Source of the DNA: Tachypleus tridentatus
Taxonomy: Eukaryota; Arthropoda; Merostomata; Xiphosura; Limulidae
Assembly (NCBI RefSeq): GCF_004210375.1
Contig: NC_134834.1
Span: 9,236,922-9,300,921 of the forward strand
DNA: 64,000 nucleotides
Direction: 5' to 3'
Shown: positions 46,017 to 59,294 of the stretch, piece after piece
Layout: each line of letters begins with the position of its first letter
Position numbering within the stretch: the stretch's first letter is position 1
The notes under the pieces: model-generated
Seen by the model: only the letters and a program-made list of their open reading frames with translations
What the model was told of the DNA's origin: nothing
Databases searched by the model: none
Program-made: the position numbers and the translations under genes

Positions 46017-47120
46017 TGCATATGTAAAAAGAAGAAATACGCGAAACCTATCATTTTCTAGGAGCCACGAGCTGTAAAACATTGCAGACTATAAAGTAAA
46101 AAAAAACAAAAAAAAACAACATATGATACGAGATGAAAAGCGGTTTTGTTGTCTGAGACATAATATCATATGGAAAGTAGCTGTATAGAGAAAACATATT
46201 AAAACTTGAGGGCAGAGATTTCACTCCACAGAAACGATATGTTTGTTTTAATGGTGTTTCCCTGTAAATACGTGGAAAACATATTTAACATCTGTTATCT
46301 ACAGTGAATTTTTGATCAGTCACTTCCGCAACAGAACTTATAGCTTAAGAACTTATGGTTTAAGGATCTTTTAATGCTCACTATGGAAGTAAAAACACTC
46401 ACACACATCAAAGCGTTTATGACACAACGGCCTCCGAAACTGCCCCCAAGTTAGCAGGTTGTTATGCCTCCATTTGTAAAGTAAACGACGAAGGAGAACC
46501 CTTTGACCCTAAAAGCTACGATGAGCCTAGAAATAGCTCCTAGCACCATTTGGTTTTGTGACTTTGGTCTTCTTAAGTGTGTCTGGGTTTCTAGAAATGC
46601 GTGATTTAAGATTGGTTTTACCGTATATCCCACTGTTTTATTATGAGAATTGTAAGATTAACTTCATCGAATTACACACCATGTTGTTGCTATTGGATTT
46701 GTTACTTCGGGCAATAACGCGTAATAATGGCCATTAAACGTTGGAAGGGTGATTCTAAAGATAGCGTTTATTTTTATTTTAGAGCAAAACCACATTCGGC
46801 TGTCTGTTATATCCACAGCGGGAAATCAAACCCTACATTTTAGTGCTTCAACTCTGCAAACTTAGTGCTTTTCCGCCAGGGGACCTTGGCCTGATGGTAA
46901 CATGTAATTAGAAGATCGTTCAGTGCATAAGGCTTAACAAAATTAAAGCAATAACTTATTTCAACTGAATGAAGGTTTTGTGTGCGTGTTAATAACGGCT
47001 GAAAAATACAAGTTACCGAATATCTAAGAAACGTAGATAAACTGAAGAAATATATAAATATTATATTTAAGAACTAGGACTGTTTGGATAAACTTTATTC
47101 TATGTGCATGTAATTAAAGC
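46017..47120. other. Spacer; a possible exon and a SINE-like fragment
   Basis: A plus-strand frame open from 46360 to 46530 reads protein-like (SETAPKLAGCYASICKVND, then EGEPFDPKSYDEP) but has no clear splice sites or homology that I know. A minus-strand fragment of the second SINE-like family lies at 46775-46885 ('agcgggaaatcaaaccc'). Confidence 0.3.
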
Positions 47121-47128
47121 GTATAAGG

Positions 47129-47195
47129 CTCGGCAAGGCCAGTTACTTAAGGACTCGTAATCTGATCTAACCCTGGATTCAAGGCTTTACGGGAA
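47129..47195 (+). mobile_element. 5' tRNA-like fragment of the main SINE
   Basis: 'ggctcggcaaggccagtta', 'aaggactcgtaatctga' and 'ccctggattcaagg' correspond to the tRNA head. The body is absent. A body-bearing copy follows about 90 bp later. Confidence 0.5.
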
Positions 47196-47284
47196 CATTA
47201 TTATACGTTTTCGTTTCCTGTCAGGTTTTGTCGCAGTTTGTTTGTTTGTGTAGCAAGTCCACACTGTACTATTTGTTGTGTCCA

Positions 47285-47546
47285 CAGGTGGTTGGAACGC
47301 TCCATATGCAATCTGAGGCTCGCGTGTTCGAATCCTCGTCCCACCAAACATGCTCGCCCTTTCGGCCGTGAGGACATTATAATGTTACGATCAATCCCAC
47401 TATTCGTTGATAAAAGAGTAGCCCAAGAGTTGGCGGTGGGTGATAATGATTAGCTGCCTTCCCTCTAGCCTTACACTGTCAAATTAGGGACGGCTAGAGC
47501 AGATAGCCCTCGTGTAGCTTTGCGCGAAATTCAAAACAAACAAACC
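47285..47546 (+). mobile_element. tRNA-headed SINE
   Basis: The head is partly diverged ('aggtggttggaacgc'), but the B box ('tgttcgaatcctcg'), body and (AAAC)n tail are clear. Confidence 0.9.
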
Positions 47547-48294
47547 TTAAGTGTTTAGAAGTAATTCAATATAAATAACGTTGCTGTATATGGACTGACG
47601 TAACATAACCCCTTGACGTGTATGCCAATCTAGCTCTGAAGTCGTGCGTCAGGCGGTTCATTTGCTTTAAAGGAAAATCTATTTTTAAAGTGTTTTTTTC
47701 AGTACTTGTCAGTTTTCAAATTCCATTATAAATTATAAAATCAAATTTTAAATAAAATTGATCGTTTTTCGTCTTCAGTATATGTACATGGCTGAAAAAT
47801 AGACGTTTATGCAGGTGTAATGGGGTATAAATACACAAACAAACACGTTTTACTGAAGCAATATATTAACATTAAAACGGAACTACTTTTCTTTAGCGGA
47901 AGAATTCACAAAGCACATTTCATTTTTCCTTCACTTGAAATGTTATTATTACAGCAGTAATCGGAACACGTTTCTCTGAGTTTGTTGGTTAGATATACCA
48001 TAACTGATTTATTACTTTACCTTGTAATTTTTAGAATAATGTTTGTTGAATCTAGGTATGGTTTACTTAAAAGAGAGCTAAATTTATTTGTACTTTCGTG
48101 TATCAAATATTAGTCATTACGTTGCTTATTGTTTGATAAGGAAGTATTGTTTGTTCGTTGTTAGATATGACGTAACCCATTGTTTAATTATGAGTTTTGT
48201 TTTCATTGTCAAAAATTACTCTGTTTATTATCAGATATTCCACGTTCATTATTGAGTTACACTATTCAATATTACGTTACCACTTATCAAAATA

Positions 48295-48565
48295 GGCCTG
48301 GCATGGCTAGGTGGATTAAGGCGTTCGACTCGTTGCCTGAGGGTCGCGGGTTCGAATCCCCGTCGCACCAAACGTGCTCGCCCTTTCAGCTGTGGAGACG
48401 TTACAATGTGACGGTAAATCTCATTATTCGTTGGTAAAAAGAACAGCCAAAAAGATAATGCTGGGTGTTGTTGACTAGTTCTCTTCCCTGTAGTCTATCA
48501 CAGTTAAATTAGGGACGTCTAGTGAAGATAGCCATGGAGTAGCTTCACGTGAAATTCAAAACACG
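48295..48565 (+). mobile_element. tRNA-headed SINE, complete head
   Basis: The head is 'ggcctggcatggctaggtgg' with both pol III boxes readable (A-box region, then 'gggttcgaatcccc'). The body is somewhat diverged. The 43-bp array starts about 25 bp beyond its tail. Confidence 0.92.
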
Positions 48566-48589
48566 AAATATATTAGGCAAAAACTACAT

Positions 48590-51500
48590 TTCTATTCATG
48601 CCTTGTTTACAGAAGGTTTAACGTTTCTACATTTCTATTTATGTCTTGTTTACAGAATGTTTAACGTTTCTACATTTCTATTCATGCCTTGTTTACAGAA
48701 GGTTTAACGTTTCTACATTTCTGTTAATGTCTTGTTTACAGAAGGTTTAACGTTTCTACATTTCTATTCATGCCTTGTTTACAGAAGGTTTAACGTTTCT
48801 ACATTTCTATTCATGCCTTGTTTACAGAAGGTTTAACGTTTCTACATTTCTGTTAATGTCTTGTTTACAGAAGGTTTAACGTTTCTACATTTCTATTCAT
48901 GCCTTGTTTACAGAAGGTTTAACGTTTCTACATTTCTATTCATGCCTTGTTTACAGAAGGTTTAACGTTTCTACATTTCTGTTAATGTCTTGTTTACAGA
49001 AGATTTAACGTTTCTACATTTCTATTCATGCCTTGTTTACAGAAGGTTTAACGTTTCTACATTTCTATTCATGCCTTGTTTACAGAAGGTTTAACGTTTC
49101 TACATTTCTATTCATGTCTTGTTTACAGAAGGTTTAACGTTTCTACATTTCTATTCATGTCTTGTTTACAGAAGGTTTAACGTTTCTACATTTCTATTCA
49201 TGCCTTGTTTACAGAAGGTTTAACGTTTCTACATTTCTGTTAATGTCTTGTTTACAGAAGATTTAACGTTTCTACATTTCTATTCATGCCTTGTTTACAG
49301 AAGGTTTAACGTTTCTACATTTCTATTCATGCCTTGTTTACAGAAGGTTTAACGTTTCTACATTTCTATTCATGCCTTGTTTACAGAAGGTTTAACGTTT
49401 CTACATTTCTATTCATGTCTTGTTTACAGAAGGTTTAACGTTTCTACATTTCTATTCATGCCTTGTTTACAGAAGGTTTAACGTTTCTACATTTCTGTTA
49501 ATGTCTTGTTTACAGAAGGTTTACGTTTCTACATTTCTGTTAATGTCTTGTTTACAGAAGGTTTAACGTTTCTACATTTCTATTCATGCCTTGTTTACAG
49601 AAGGTTTAACGTTTCTACATTTCTATTCATGTCTTGTTTACAGAAGGTTTAACGTTTCTACATTTCTATTCATGCCTTGTTTACAGAAGGTTTAACGTTT
49701 CTACATTTCTGTTAATGTCTTGTTTACAGAAGGTTTAACGTTTCTACATTTCTGTTAATGTCTTGTTTACAGAAGGTTTAACGTTTCTACATTTCTATTC
49801 ATGCCTTGTTTACAGAAGGTTTAACGTTTCTACATTTCTATTCATGTCTTGTTTACAGAAGGTTTAACGTTTCTACATTTCTATTCATGCCTTGTTTACA
49901 GAAGGTTTAACGTTTCTACATTTCTATTCATGCCTTGTTTACAGAAGGTTTAACGTTTCTACATTTCTATTCATGCCTTGTTTACAGAAGGTTTAACGTT
50001 TCTACATTTCTATTCATGCCTTGTTTACAGAAGGTTTAACGTTTCTACATTTCTATTCATGTCTTGTTTACAGAAGGTTTAACGTTTCTACATTTCTATT
50101 CATGCCTTGTTTACAGAAGGTTTAACGTTTCTACATTTCTGTTAATGTCTTGTTTACAGAAGGTTTACGTTTCTACATTTCTGTTAATGTCTTGTTTACA
50201 GAAGGTTTAACGTTTCTACATTTCTATTCATGCCTTGTTTACAGAAGGTTTAACGTTTCTACATTTCTATTCATGTCTTGTTTACAGAAGGTTTAACGTT
50301 TCTACATTTCTATTCATGCCTTGTTTACAGAAGGTTTAACGTTTCTACATTTCTGTTAATGTCTTGTTTACAGAAGGTTTAACGTTTCTACATTTCTGTT
50401 AATGTCTTGTTTACAGAAGGTTTAACGTTTCTACATTTCTATTCATGCCTTGTTTACAGAAGGTTTAACGTTTCTACATTTCTATTCATGTCTTGTTTAC
50501 AGAAGGTTTAACGTTTCTACATTTCTATTCATGCCTTGTTTACAGAAGGTTTAACGTTTCTACATTTCTATTCATGTCTTGTTTACAGAAGGTTTAACGT
50601 TTCTAAATTTCTATTCATGTCTTGTTTACAGAAGGTTTAACGTTTCTAAATTTCTATTCATGTCTTGTTTACAGAAGGTTTAACGTTTCTAAATTTCTAT
50701 TCATGTCTTGTTTACAGAAGGTTTAACGTTTCTAAATTTCTATTCATGTCTTGTTCACAGAAGGTTTAACGTTTCTAAATTTCTATTCATGTCTTGTTCA
50801 CAGAAGGTTTAACGTTTCTAAATTTCTATTCGTGTCTTGTTCACAGAAGGTTTAACGTTTCTACATTTCTATTCGTGTCTTGTTCACAGAAGGTTTAACT
50901 TTTCTAAATTTCTATTCATGTCTTGTTTACAGAAGGTTTAACGTTTCTAAATTTCTATTCATGTCTTGTTTACAGAAGGTTTAACGTTTCTACATTTCTA
51001 TTCATGTCTTGTTTACAGAAGGTTTAACGTTTCTAAATTTCTATTCATGTCTTGTTTACAGAAGGTTTAACGTTTCTAAATTTCTATTCATGTCTTGTTT
51101 ACAGAAGGTTTAACGTTTCTACATTTCTATTCGTGTCTTGTTCACAGAAGGTTTAACGTTTCTACATTTCTATTCGTGTCTTGTTTACAGAAGGTTTAAC
51201 GTTTCTACATTTCTATTCGTGTCTTGTTTACAGAAGGTTTAACGTTTCTACATTTCTATTCGTGTCTTGTTTACAGAAGGTTTAACGTTTCTACATTTCT
51301 ATTCGTGTCTTGTTTGCAGAAGGTTTAACGTTTCTACATTTCTATTCATGTCTTGTTTACAGAAGGTTTAACGTTTCTACATTTCTATTCGTGTCTTGTT
51401 CACAGAAGGTTTAACGTTTCTACATTTCTATTCGTGTCTTGTTCACAGAAGGTTTAACGTTTCTACATTTCTATTCGTGTCTTGTTCACAGAAGGTTTAA

Positions 51501-52155
51501 CGTTTCTACATTTCTATTCGTGTCTTGTTTACAGAAGGTTTAACGTTTCTACATTTCTATTCGTGTCTTGTTTACAGAAGGTTTAACGTTTCTACATTTC
51601 TATTCGTGTCTTGTTTACAGAAGGTTTAACGTTTCTACATTTCTATTCGTGTCTTGTTTACAGAAGGTTTAACGTTTCTACATTTCTATTCATGTCTTGT
51701 TTATAGAAGGTTTAACGTTTCTACATTTCTATTCGTGTCTTGTTCACAGAAGGTTTAACGTTTCTACATCTCTATTCGTGTCTTGTTTACAGAAGGTTTA
51801 ACGTTTCTACATTTCTATTCATGTCTTGTTTACAGAAGGTTTAACGTTTCTACATTTCTATTCGTGTATTGTTTACAGAAGGTTTAACGTTTCTACATTT
51901 CTATTCGTGTCTTGTTCACAGAAGGTTTAACGTTTCTACATTTCTATTCGTGTCTTGTTTACAGAAGGTTTAACGTTTCTACATTTCTATTCATGTCTTG
52001 TTTACAGAAGGTTTAACGTTTCTACATTTCTATTCGTGTATTGTTTACAGAAGGTTTAACGTTTCTACATTTCTATTCGTGTCTTGTTTACAGAAGGTTT
52101 AACGTTTCTACATTTCTATTCATGTCTTGTTTACAGAAGGTTTAACGTTTCTACA
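48590..52155. repeat. Minisatellite, 43-bp unit, about 83 copies, with a 3'-splice-site-like core
   Basis: Each unit is 'ggtttaacgtttctacattt' followed by 'ctattcatgccttgtttacaga'-type sequence: a TTTAAC, a pyrimidine-biased stretch and TTTACAG|AAG. A 42-bp variant ('aaggtttacgtttc') occurs at about 49516 and 50160, 644 bp apart, showing that a block of fifteen units was duplicated. The right half drifts to 'ttcgtgtcttg' subtypes. I see no gene in it. Confidence 0.97.
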
Positions 52156-52208
52156 GCGGGTTAGTGAAGTGGTTTTCTTCCTGAGCTACAACAAGTGGAA
52201 AACAAAAA

Positions 52209-54885
52209 CTATTTCTGTGAAGAACACACAAACCAGTGCTAGTCGTACTGTATTTCTGTGAAGAACACACAAACCAGTGTTAGTTGTACTGTATTTCTGT
52301 GAAGAACACACAAACCAGTGTTAGTTGTACTGTATTTCTGTGAAGAACACACAAACCAGTGTTAGTCGTACTGTATTTCTGTGAAGAACACACAAACCAG
52401 TGTTAGCTGTACTGTATTTCTGTGAAGAACACACAAACCAGTGTTAGCTGTACTGTATTTCTGTGAAGAACACACAAACCAGTGTTAGCTGTACTGTATT
52501 TCTGTGAAGAACACACAAACCAGTGATAGTCGTACTGTATTTCTGTGAAGAACACACAAACCAGTGTTAGTTGTACTGTATTTCTGTGAAGAACACACAA
52601 ACCAGTGTTAATTGTACTGTATTTCTGTGAAGAACACACAAACCAGTGTTAGCTGTACTGTATTTCTGTGAAGAACACACAAACCAGTGCTAGTCGTACT
52701 GTATTTCTGTGAAGAACACACAAACCAGTGCTAGTCGTACTGTATTTCTGTGAAGAACACACAAACCAGTGCTAGTCGTACTGTATTTCTGTGAAGAACA
52801 CACAAACCAGTGCTAGTCGTACTGTACTTCTGTGAAGAACACACAAACCAGTGCTAGTCGTACTGTATTTCTGTGAAGAACACACAAACCAGTGTTAGCT
52901 GTACTGTATTTCTGTGAAGAACACACAAACCAGTGTTAGTTGTACTGTATTTCTGTGAAGAACACACAAACCAGTGTTAGTTGTACTGTATTTCTGTGAA
53001 GAACACACAAACCAGTGTTAATTGTACTGTATTTCTGTGAAGAACACACAAACCAGTGTTAGTTGTACTGTATTTCTGTGAAGAACACACAAACCAGTGT
53101 TAATTGTACTGTATTTCTGTGAAGAACACACAAACCAGTGTTAGTCGTACTGTATTTCTGTGAAGAACACACAAACCAGTGTTAGTCGTACTGTATTTCT
53201 GTGAAGAACACACAAACCAGTGTTAGTCGTACTGTACTTCTGTGAAGAACACACAAACCAGTGTTAGTCGTACTGTATTTCTGTGAAGAACACACAAACC
53301 AGTGCTAGTCGTACTGTACTTCTGTGAAGAACACACAAACCAGTGTTAGTCGTACTGTATTTCTGTGAAGAACACACAAACCAGTGCTAGTCGTACTGTA
53401 CTTCTGTGAAGAACACACAAACCAGTGCTAGTCGTACTGTACTTCTGTGAAGAACACACAAACCAGTGTTAGTTGTACTGTATTTCTGTGAAGAACACAC
53501 AAACCAGTGCTAGTCGTACTGTACTTCTGTGAAGAACACACAAACCAGTGCTAGTCGTACTGTACTTCTGTGAAGAACACACAAACCAGTGCTAGTCGTA
53601 CTGTATTTCTGTGAAGAACACACAAACCAGTGCTAGTCGTACTGTACTTCTGTGAAGAACACACAAACCAGTGCTAGTCGTACTGTATTTCTGTGAAGAA
53701 CACACAAACCAGTCTTAGCTGTACTGTATTTCTGTGAAGAACACACAAACCAGTGTTATCTGTACTGTATTTCTGTGAAGAACACACAAACCAGTGTTAG
53801 TTGTACTGTATTTCTGTGAAGAACACACAAACCAGTGTTAATTGTACTGTATTTCTGTGAAGAACACACAAACCAGTGTTAGTTGTACTGTATTTCTGTG
53901 AAGAACACACAAACCAGTGTTAATTGTACTGTATTTCTGTGAAGAACACACAAACCAGTGTTAGTCGTACTGTATTTCTGTGAAGAACACACAAACCAGT
54001 GTTAGTCGTACTGTATTTCTGTGAAGAACACACAAACCAGTGTTAGTCGTACTGTACTTCTGTGAAGAACACACAAACCAGTGTTAGTCGTACTGTATTT
54101 CTGTGAAGAACACACAAACCAGTGCTAGTCGTACTGTACTTCTGTGAAGAACACACAAACCAGTGCTAGTCGTACTGTACTTCTGTGAAGAACACACAAA
54201 CCAGTGTTAGTCGTACTGTATTTCTGTGAAGAACACACAAACCAGTGTTAGTTGTACTGTATTTCTGTGAAGAACACACAAACCAGTGTTAATTGTACTG
54301 TATTTCTGTGAAGAACACACAAACCAGTGTTAGTCGTACTGTATTTCTGTGAAGAACACACAAACCAGTGTTAGTCGTACTGTACTTCTGTGAAGAACAC
54401 ACAAACCAGTGCTAGTCGTACTGTACTTCTGTGAAGAACACACAAACCAGTGCTAGTCGTACTGTACTTCTGTGAAGAACACACAAACCAGTGTTAGTCG
54501 TACTGTATTTCTGTGAAGAACACACAAACCAGTGCTAGTCGTACTGTACTTCTGTGAAGAACACACAAACCAGTGCTAGTCGTACTGTACTTCTGTGAAG
54601 AACACACAAACCAGTGTTAGTTGTACTGTATTTCTGTGAAGAACACACAAACCAGTGCTAGTCGTACTGTACTTCTGTGAAGAACACACAAACCAGTGCT
54701 AGTCGTACTGTACTTCTGTGAAGAACACACAAACCAGTGCTAGTCGTACTGTACTTCTCTGAAGAACACACAAACCAGTGCTAGTCGTACTGTACTTCTG
54801 TGAAGAACACACAAACCAGTGTTAGTCATACTGTATTTCTGTGAAGAACACACAAACCAGTGTTAGTTGTACTGTATTTCCTTTA
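52209..54885. repeat. Minisatellite, 41-bp unit, about 65 copies
   Basis: Units carry 'tatttctgtgaagaacacac' and 'aaaccagtgttagttgtactg'. They vary mainly at tta/cta before 'gt', c/t in 'gt(c/t)gtactg' and tatttc/tacttc. The variants run in blocks. Confidence 0.97.
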
Positions 54886-57309
54886 CTGATTTGGTTTTAG
54901 TTTTATTTTAGTTTTATCACAGAAATATATGCTCGTTTTGTAAAATGATCCTTTCTTGCGTTTCAAAACGGTCATTAGGAGTCACTATGTTAACAAGAGT
55001 GGGGAACGGATAGTGAATGAAACTGGACACAAACTGACCATTTCGTATGTGTCGTACTTTGTTGATTTATATAGGACGCTCTCTGATACGAAACATTTGT
55101 TTTTAGTCAAAGCTAGAAGGTGAGCTATCTGTGTTCTGTCCCCAAGGGGATATCAAACCCTGGACTTCAGCATTGAACTAACCTTGTACCTGTGTGTGTG
55201 TTGTTATAGCCATGTTGGGCTATCTGCTGAGCCCACCGAGAGGAATCGAGCCTCTAATTTTAACGTTTTAAATCCGTTGGCTTAACGCTGCTAGCGGGGG
55301 TTATAAAATATTAAGTCTTAATTGACGCATTTTATTATCACAGAACTGTTAACACGTAGTGTAACTTACTCTGGAATTTTCCTGGTGGACAACGCAGAGA
55401 TAGTCAGTCCGCTGTGTAGCTTTGCGCTCAACAACAAAAAACCTGCTCAAAGAAAACACGAAAGTTATCGGGCGACATTAATTACGTCACAGGAGCAGCG
55501 CTTTTTGTGAGATTTTTAGTTAGACTTTTAAAATGTTTGTACAGTTTGCTATTTTAGTATGCCTATAGTTACCGTGAAAGAGAGAGACTCCCAGGAGAAT
55601 TGAACTGTTAAAGAGACGAGTGAAACCAACGGATGTTTCACAACTCCTACAAAACTCGCCGCTCCTGTAAGAAAAAGAGACACAGAACTGTAAATCTGAC
55701 ATTTTTTGCCCAAACTTATTTCGTTACTGGGTGGGTGGGGTATAAAAAAGAGAAACAGCTATTTATGTACTAGTAAGGAAAGCAAACAGTGCAGGTGACA
55801 TATATAATGAAGAAACGTAAAGAACAACACCTCGAAGATTATTTAGAAATATTATTTTGAAAAAACGTTTTGCATTCGTTTTATTTACCTATTTTTGTTA
55901 TTTATCAGAATGATCGAACGAACTATTAATATCCAAATTATCCTCTACACTAAGCCTCTTTTCAATGGCTCAAAGGTAATCTAGAGGATTTACTATACGG
56001 GATTAGATCCCTGCCAGTCAACAGAGCGCACTGTTACCATTTTAGGCTTAAAACAAAACAAACTTAAAAATATTCTCCATTACCCAACCCTGGTGGTTCA
56101 GAAGTAAGTTCGCAGATATGTAGAATGGGGGTTCGATTCCTACTGGTGGGCACATCGGATATCAGCCATGTCTTTGCAGATACTAGTATGTTTAATAATG
56201 ATTGTTTATAATTCGGATTGATAACAAAAACAGCAAACACGGTTTTACTTTTTTATGACTTACAGTCACTATATCTTTGACACATTACACGAACTTTCCT
56301 ACTAAAGACAGCCAAGAAAAGCTGGTACTATCAGGGGACAAGCAACCCATACACATTGGGGACTATTTAGAAATTTCGCAGAAATCGCAAGAAACGTCTC
56401 AGAATCTCGCATTAGAATAACCAGAATACCTCCTGGTGGTGGTGTACTTGAAACGGTTCTTTATCTCTTTCATTGCATCATTTTACGAACTTATTTTGTT
56501 TCTTTTAACATTGCACGTGTAAAAATGAAGCTTGTGTTACGAGAGGAAGATGGTCTTACTCCGTGGGTTGTACTTTAGTCTGACAATTGAAACTAGTTTA
56601 AAACATGCGCGGATACAGATCTTTGATATTCGTACATGAAGCGTTTACAAACATATGAATCATCAGAGATCGAAGGAAGGCAGGACATACTCTGCTAGAG
56701 AGGTTAGTACATGTTTATATTTCAAGGCACGCGCTGCTTGCGTTTAAATTCTAGCGCGAGCTTTCATACTAAGTAAGTGCTTTCTCTATTTCGATCTGCA
56801 CTATTTCTCAGTCGACGAAACGCATCCTAGTGCGAGAAACAGTTAATGCGAGGGCACTTTCCTTGCACGTGCATGCTTAATAGTTTGAACTTATTGTCCA
56901 GAGCTTTCGATTTCATTGGCTTGGACCGTGAGATTTTATTTATCGGTTCAGTTACTGAAAACAATAGAAATATTAACTGAAGTACCTAACAGCTGAGTGT
57001 TTTCCAGAAACGTCCAAAACTTAATGCACTAGAATACGTTGGTTTCATCAGTTATTTGTTCATAAAGACAAAAGTTTCACATATTCACTACACGAACGAT
57101 GAAACGGGAAAAATGAAACATTTTATCAATGTTTATGACTTCACCCACATAAAGCTATTTGATGTGTCCACTGCTATAATCGAGCCCTGGATTTCAGCGT
57201 TGCAAGTTCATTGGTTTCCCTCTGTCTTATCGTAGTTAGTATAATGGAAAGCACTGCACACCAAATTTCTCACTACCACAGTTTTCACTGTACCACATAG
57301 AGGCCAGTT
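54886..57309. other. Spacer with several SINE-like fragments and no supported gene
   Basis: Fragments of the second SINE-like family lie at about 55098-55185 (-, 'gatatcaaaccctgg'), 55195-55300 (-, 'ggaatcgagcctc'), 55384-55435 (+, 'tgtagctttgcgctcaac'), 56080-56185 (+, 'gggttcgattcctactggtg') and 57145-57235 (-, 'ataatcgagccctgg'). The 62-codon frame at 55322-55510 runs through one of these fragments. Confidence 0.45.
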
Positions 57310-58525
57310 TACACTATATATATTAACTGTAACAGTGAGTTCACGTTACACTACACATCTTAACTGTAACAGTGAGTTGACTTCACACTACACATCTTAA
57401 CTGTAACAGTGAGTTCACGTTACACTACACATCTTAACTGTAACAGTGAGTTGACTTCACACTACACATCTTAACTGTAACAGTGAGTTGACTTCACACT
57501 ACACATCTTAACTGTAACAGTGAGTTGACTTCACACTACACATCTTAACTGTAACAGTGAGTTGACTTCACACTACACATCTTAACTGTAACAGTGAGTT
57601 GACTTTACATTACACATCTTAACCGTAACAGTGAGTTGACTTCACACTACACATCTTAACTGTAGCAGTGAGGTCAGTTTTCCATTACACATTTTAACTG
57701 TAACAGTGAGATCAGTTTTACACTACACATCTTAACTGTAACAGTGAGATCAGTTTTACACTACACATCTTAACTGTAACAGTGAGATCAGTTTTACACT
57801 ACACATCTTAACTGTAACAGTGAGATCAGTTTTACACTACACATCTTAACTGTAACAGTGAGATCAGTTTTACACATCACATCTTAACTGTAACAGTGAG
57901 TTCAGTTTTACACTACACATCTTACCTGTAACAGTGAGATTAGTTTCATACTACACGTCTTAACTGTAGCAGTGAGGTCAGTTTTACACTACACATCTTA
58001 ACTGTAACAGTGAGATCAGTTTTACACTACATATTTTAACTGTAACAGTGAGTTGACTTTACACTACACATCTTAACTGTAACAGTGAGATCAGTTTTAC
58101 ACTACATATTTTAACTGTAACAGTGAGTTGACTTTACACTACACATCTTAACTGTAACAGTGAGTTGAGTTTACACTACACATCTTAACCGTAACAGTGA
58201 GTTGACTTCACACTACACATCTTAACTGTAACAGTGAGTTGAGTTTACACTACACATCTTAACTGTAACAGTGAGTTGACTTCACACTACACATCTTAAC
58301 TGTAACAGTGAGTTGACTTTACACTACACATCTTAACTGTAACAGTGAGATCAGTTTTACACTACATATTTTAACTGTAACAGTGAGTTGACTTTACACT
58401 ACACATCTTAACTGTAACAGTGAGTTGACTTTACATTACACATCTTAACCGTAACAGTGAGTTGACTTCACACTACACATCTTAACTGTAACAGTGAGTT
58501 GAGTTTACACTACACATTTTAACAA
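57310..58525. repeat. Minisatellite, 37/38-bp unit, about 32 copies
   Basis: Units carry 'ttacactacacatcttaac' and 'tgtaacagtgagttgact'. A second subtype has 'gagatcagtt' and is one base longer. The array ends about 180 bp beyond the stop codon of the minus-strand exon at 58706. Confidence 0.95.
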
Positions 58526-58705
58526 ATTTCCTATGTACGTTGATGTCAGTTTTCAGTGCTGTGTATAGTTGATAATATTAGATTAGCTATTTCAGCCATC
58601 TTTGTGGAAAAAAACAGACGTTGGTCACGAGGTGTGACCGAAGAAACTCTCGTGAATTTGTGACATCAAATATTTATACATTATCTTAAATAACACTAGG
58701 TTTTG

Positions 58706-58919
58706 TCAATGAGCCATAGCCTTCACTCTGCGGGTATAAGAGTTGTTCCGGACCGGTTCCGGAGTCATTTGCTGAACGCATTGTGTTACTCGACCCTCCT
58801 CCGTCTCCATGGAGAACACTGAAGGCTTTCCTTCTGGAGTATATTGTGAATAAACCTCGGCCACAAGGTCCCCTTGGCAGCATTGCTTTGTTGTGTGATG
58901 GAGAATGCTCCGATACTGT
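58706..58919 (-). CDS. Probable last exon of an unrecognised minus-strand gene
   Basis: On the minus strand a TTTGATTAATACAG acceptor ends at 58920. One base (58919) plus 70 codons follow to a TGA at 58708-58706. The peptide begins QYRSILHHTTKQCCQGDLVA, continues EVYSQYTPEGKPSVF and ends NNSYTRRVKAMAH. Its mixed composition, with no simple repeats, and its relatively GC-rich codons contrast with the AT-rich surroundings. I recognise no family. The upstream exon, which must end in phase 1, was not found in the window. Shorter overlapping frames on both strands (58686-58883 minus, 58783-59025 plus) are less convincing. Confidence 0.45.
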
Positions 58920-59294
58920 CTGTATTAATCAAATTATCTGTGGACCAAAATTCCAGCAAAGACGTGCAAACCTAAACGATTCATTAAAGTACTACAAAAA
59001 CAAATATATTTTGATTTCTTATTGAGTTACGTCATCAACTGTGTAAAATCACTGTATTTCATTGTTTCATTAAAGATATATTTTACCCACAGTAACTTTC
59101 TAGTAACAAAGATGTATTTCTAAGGTTATTCAGGTTATATATCTGTTACTTTACTTAAAATATTGCTTGCGTCACAAAAATCCTTCACTTGGCGTGTGTG
59201 TGTGTACTCACGTGCATTTAATTACACATAAAACTGTATCCGTTTTTTGAAGTTTGTTTATTTAAACGCTAGGACCGAAAGAAACGAAACCCAG

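Noticed and set aside
47238..47453. Frames across SINE copies (also at 48180, 60789 and 32238)
   Set aside because: They translate SINE heads and bodies and recur wherever the SINE does.
48295..48370. A functional tRNA gene
   Set aside because: A and B boxes are present, but the acceptor stem does not pair well and the sequence continues directly into the SINE body, as in every other copy.
55322..55510. 62-codon plus-strand frame
   Set aside because: It overlaps a SINE-like fragment ('tgtagctttgcgctcaac'), so it is probably repeat-derived.
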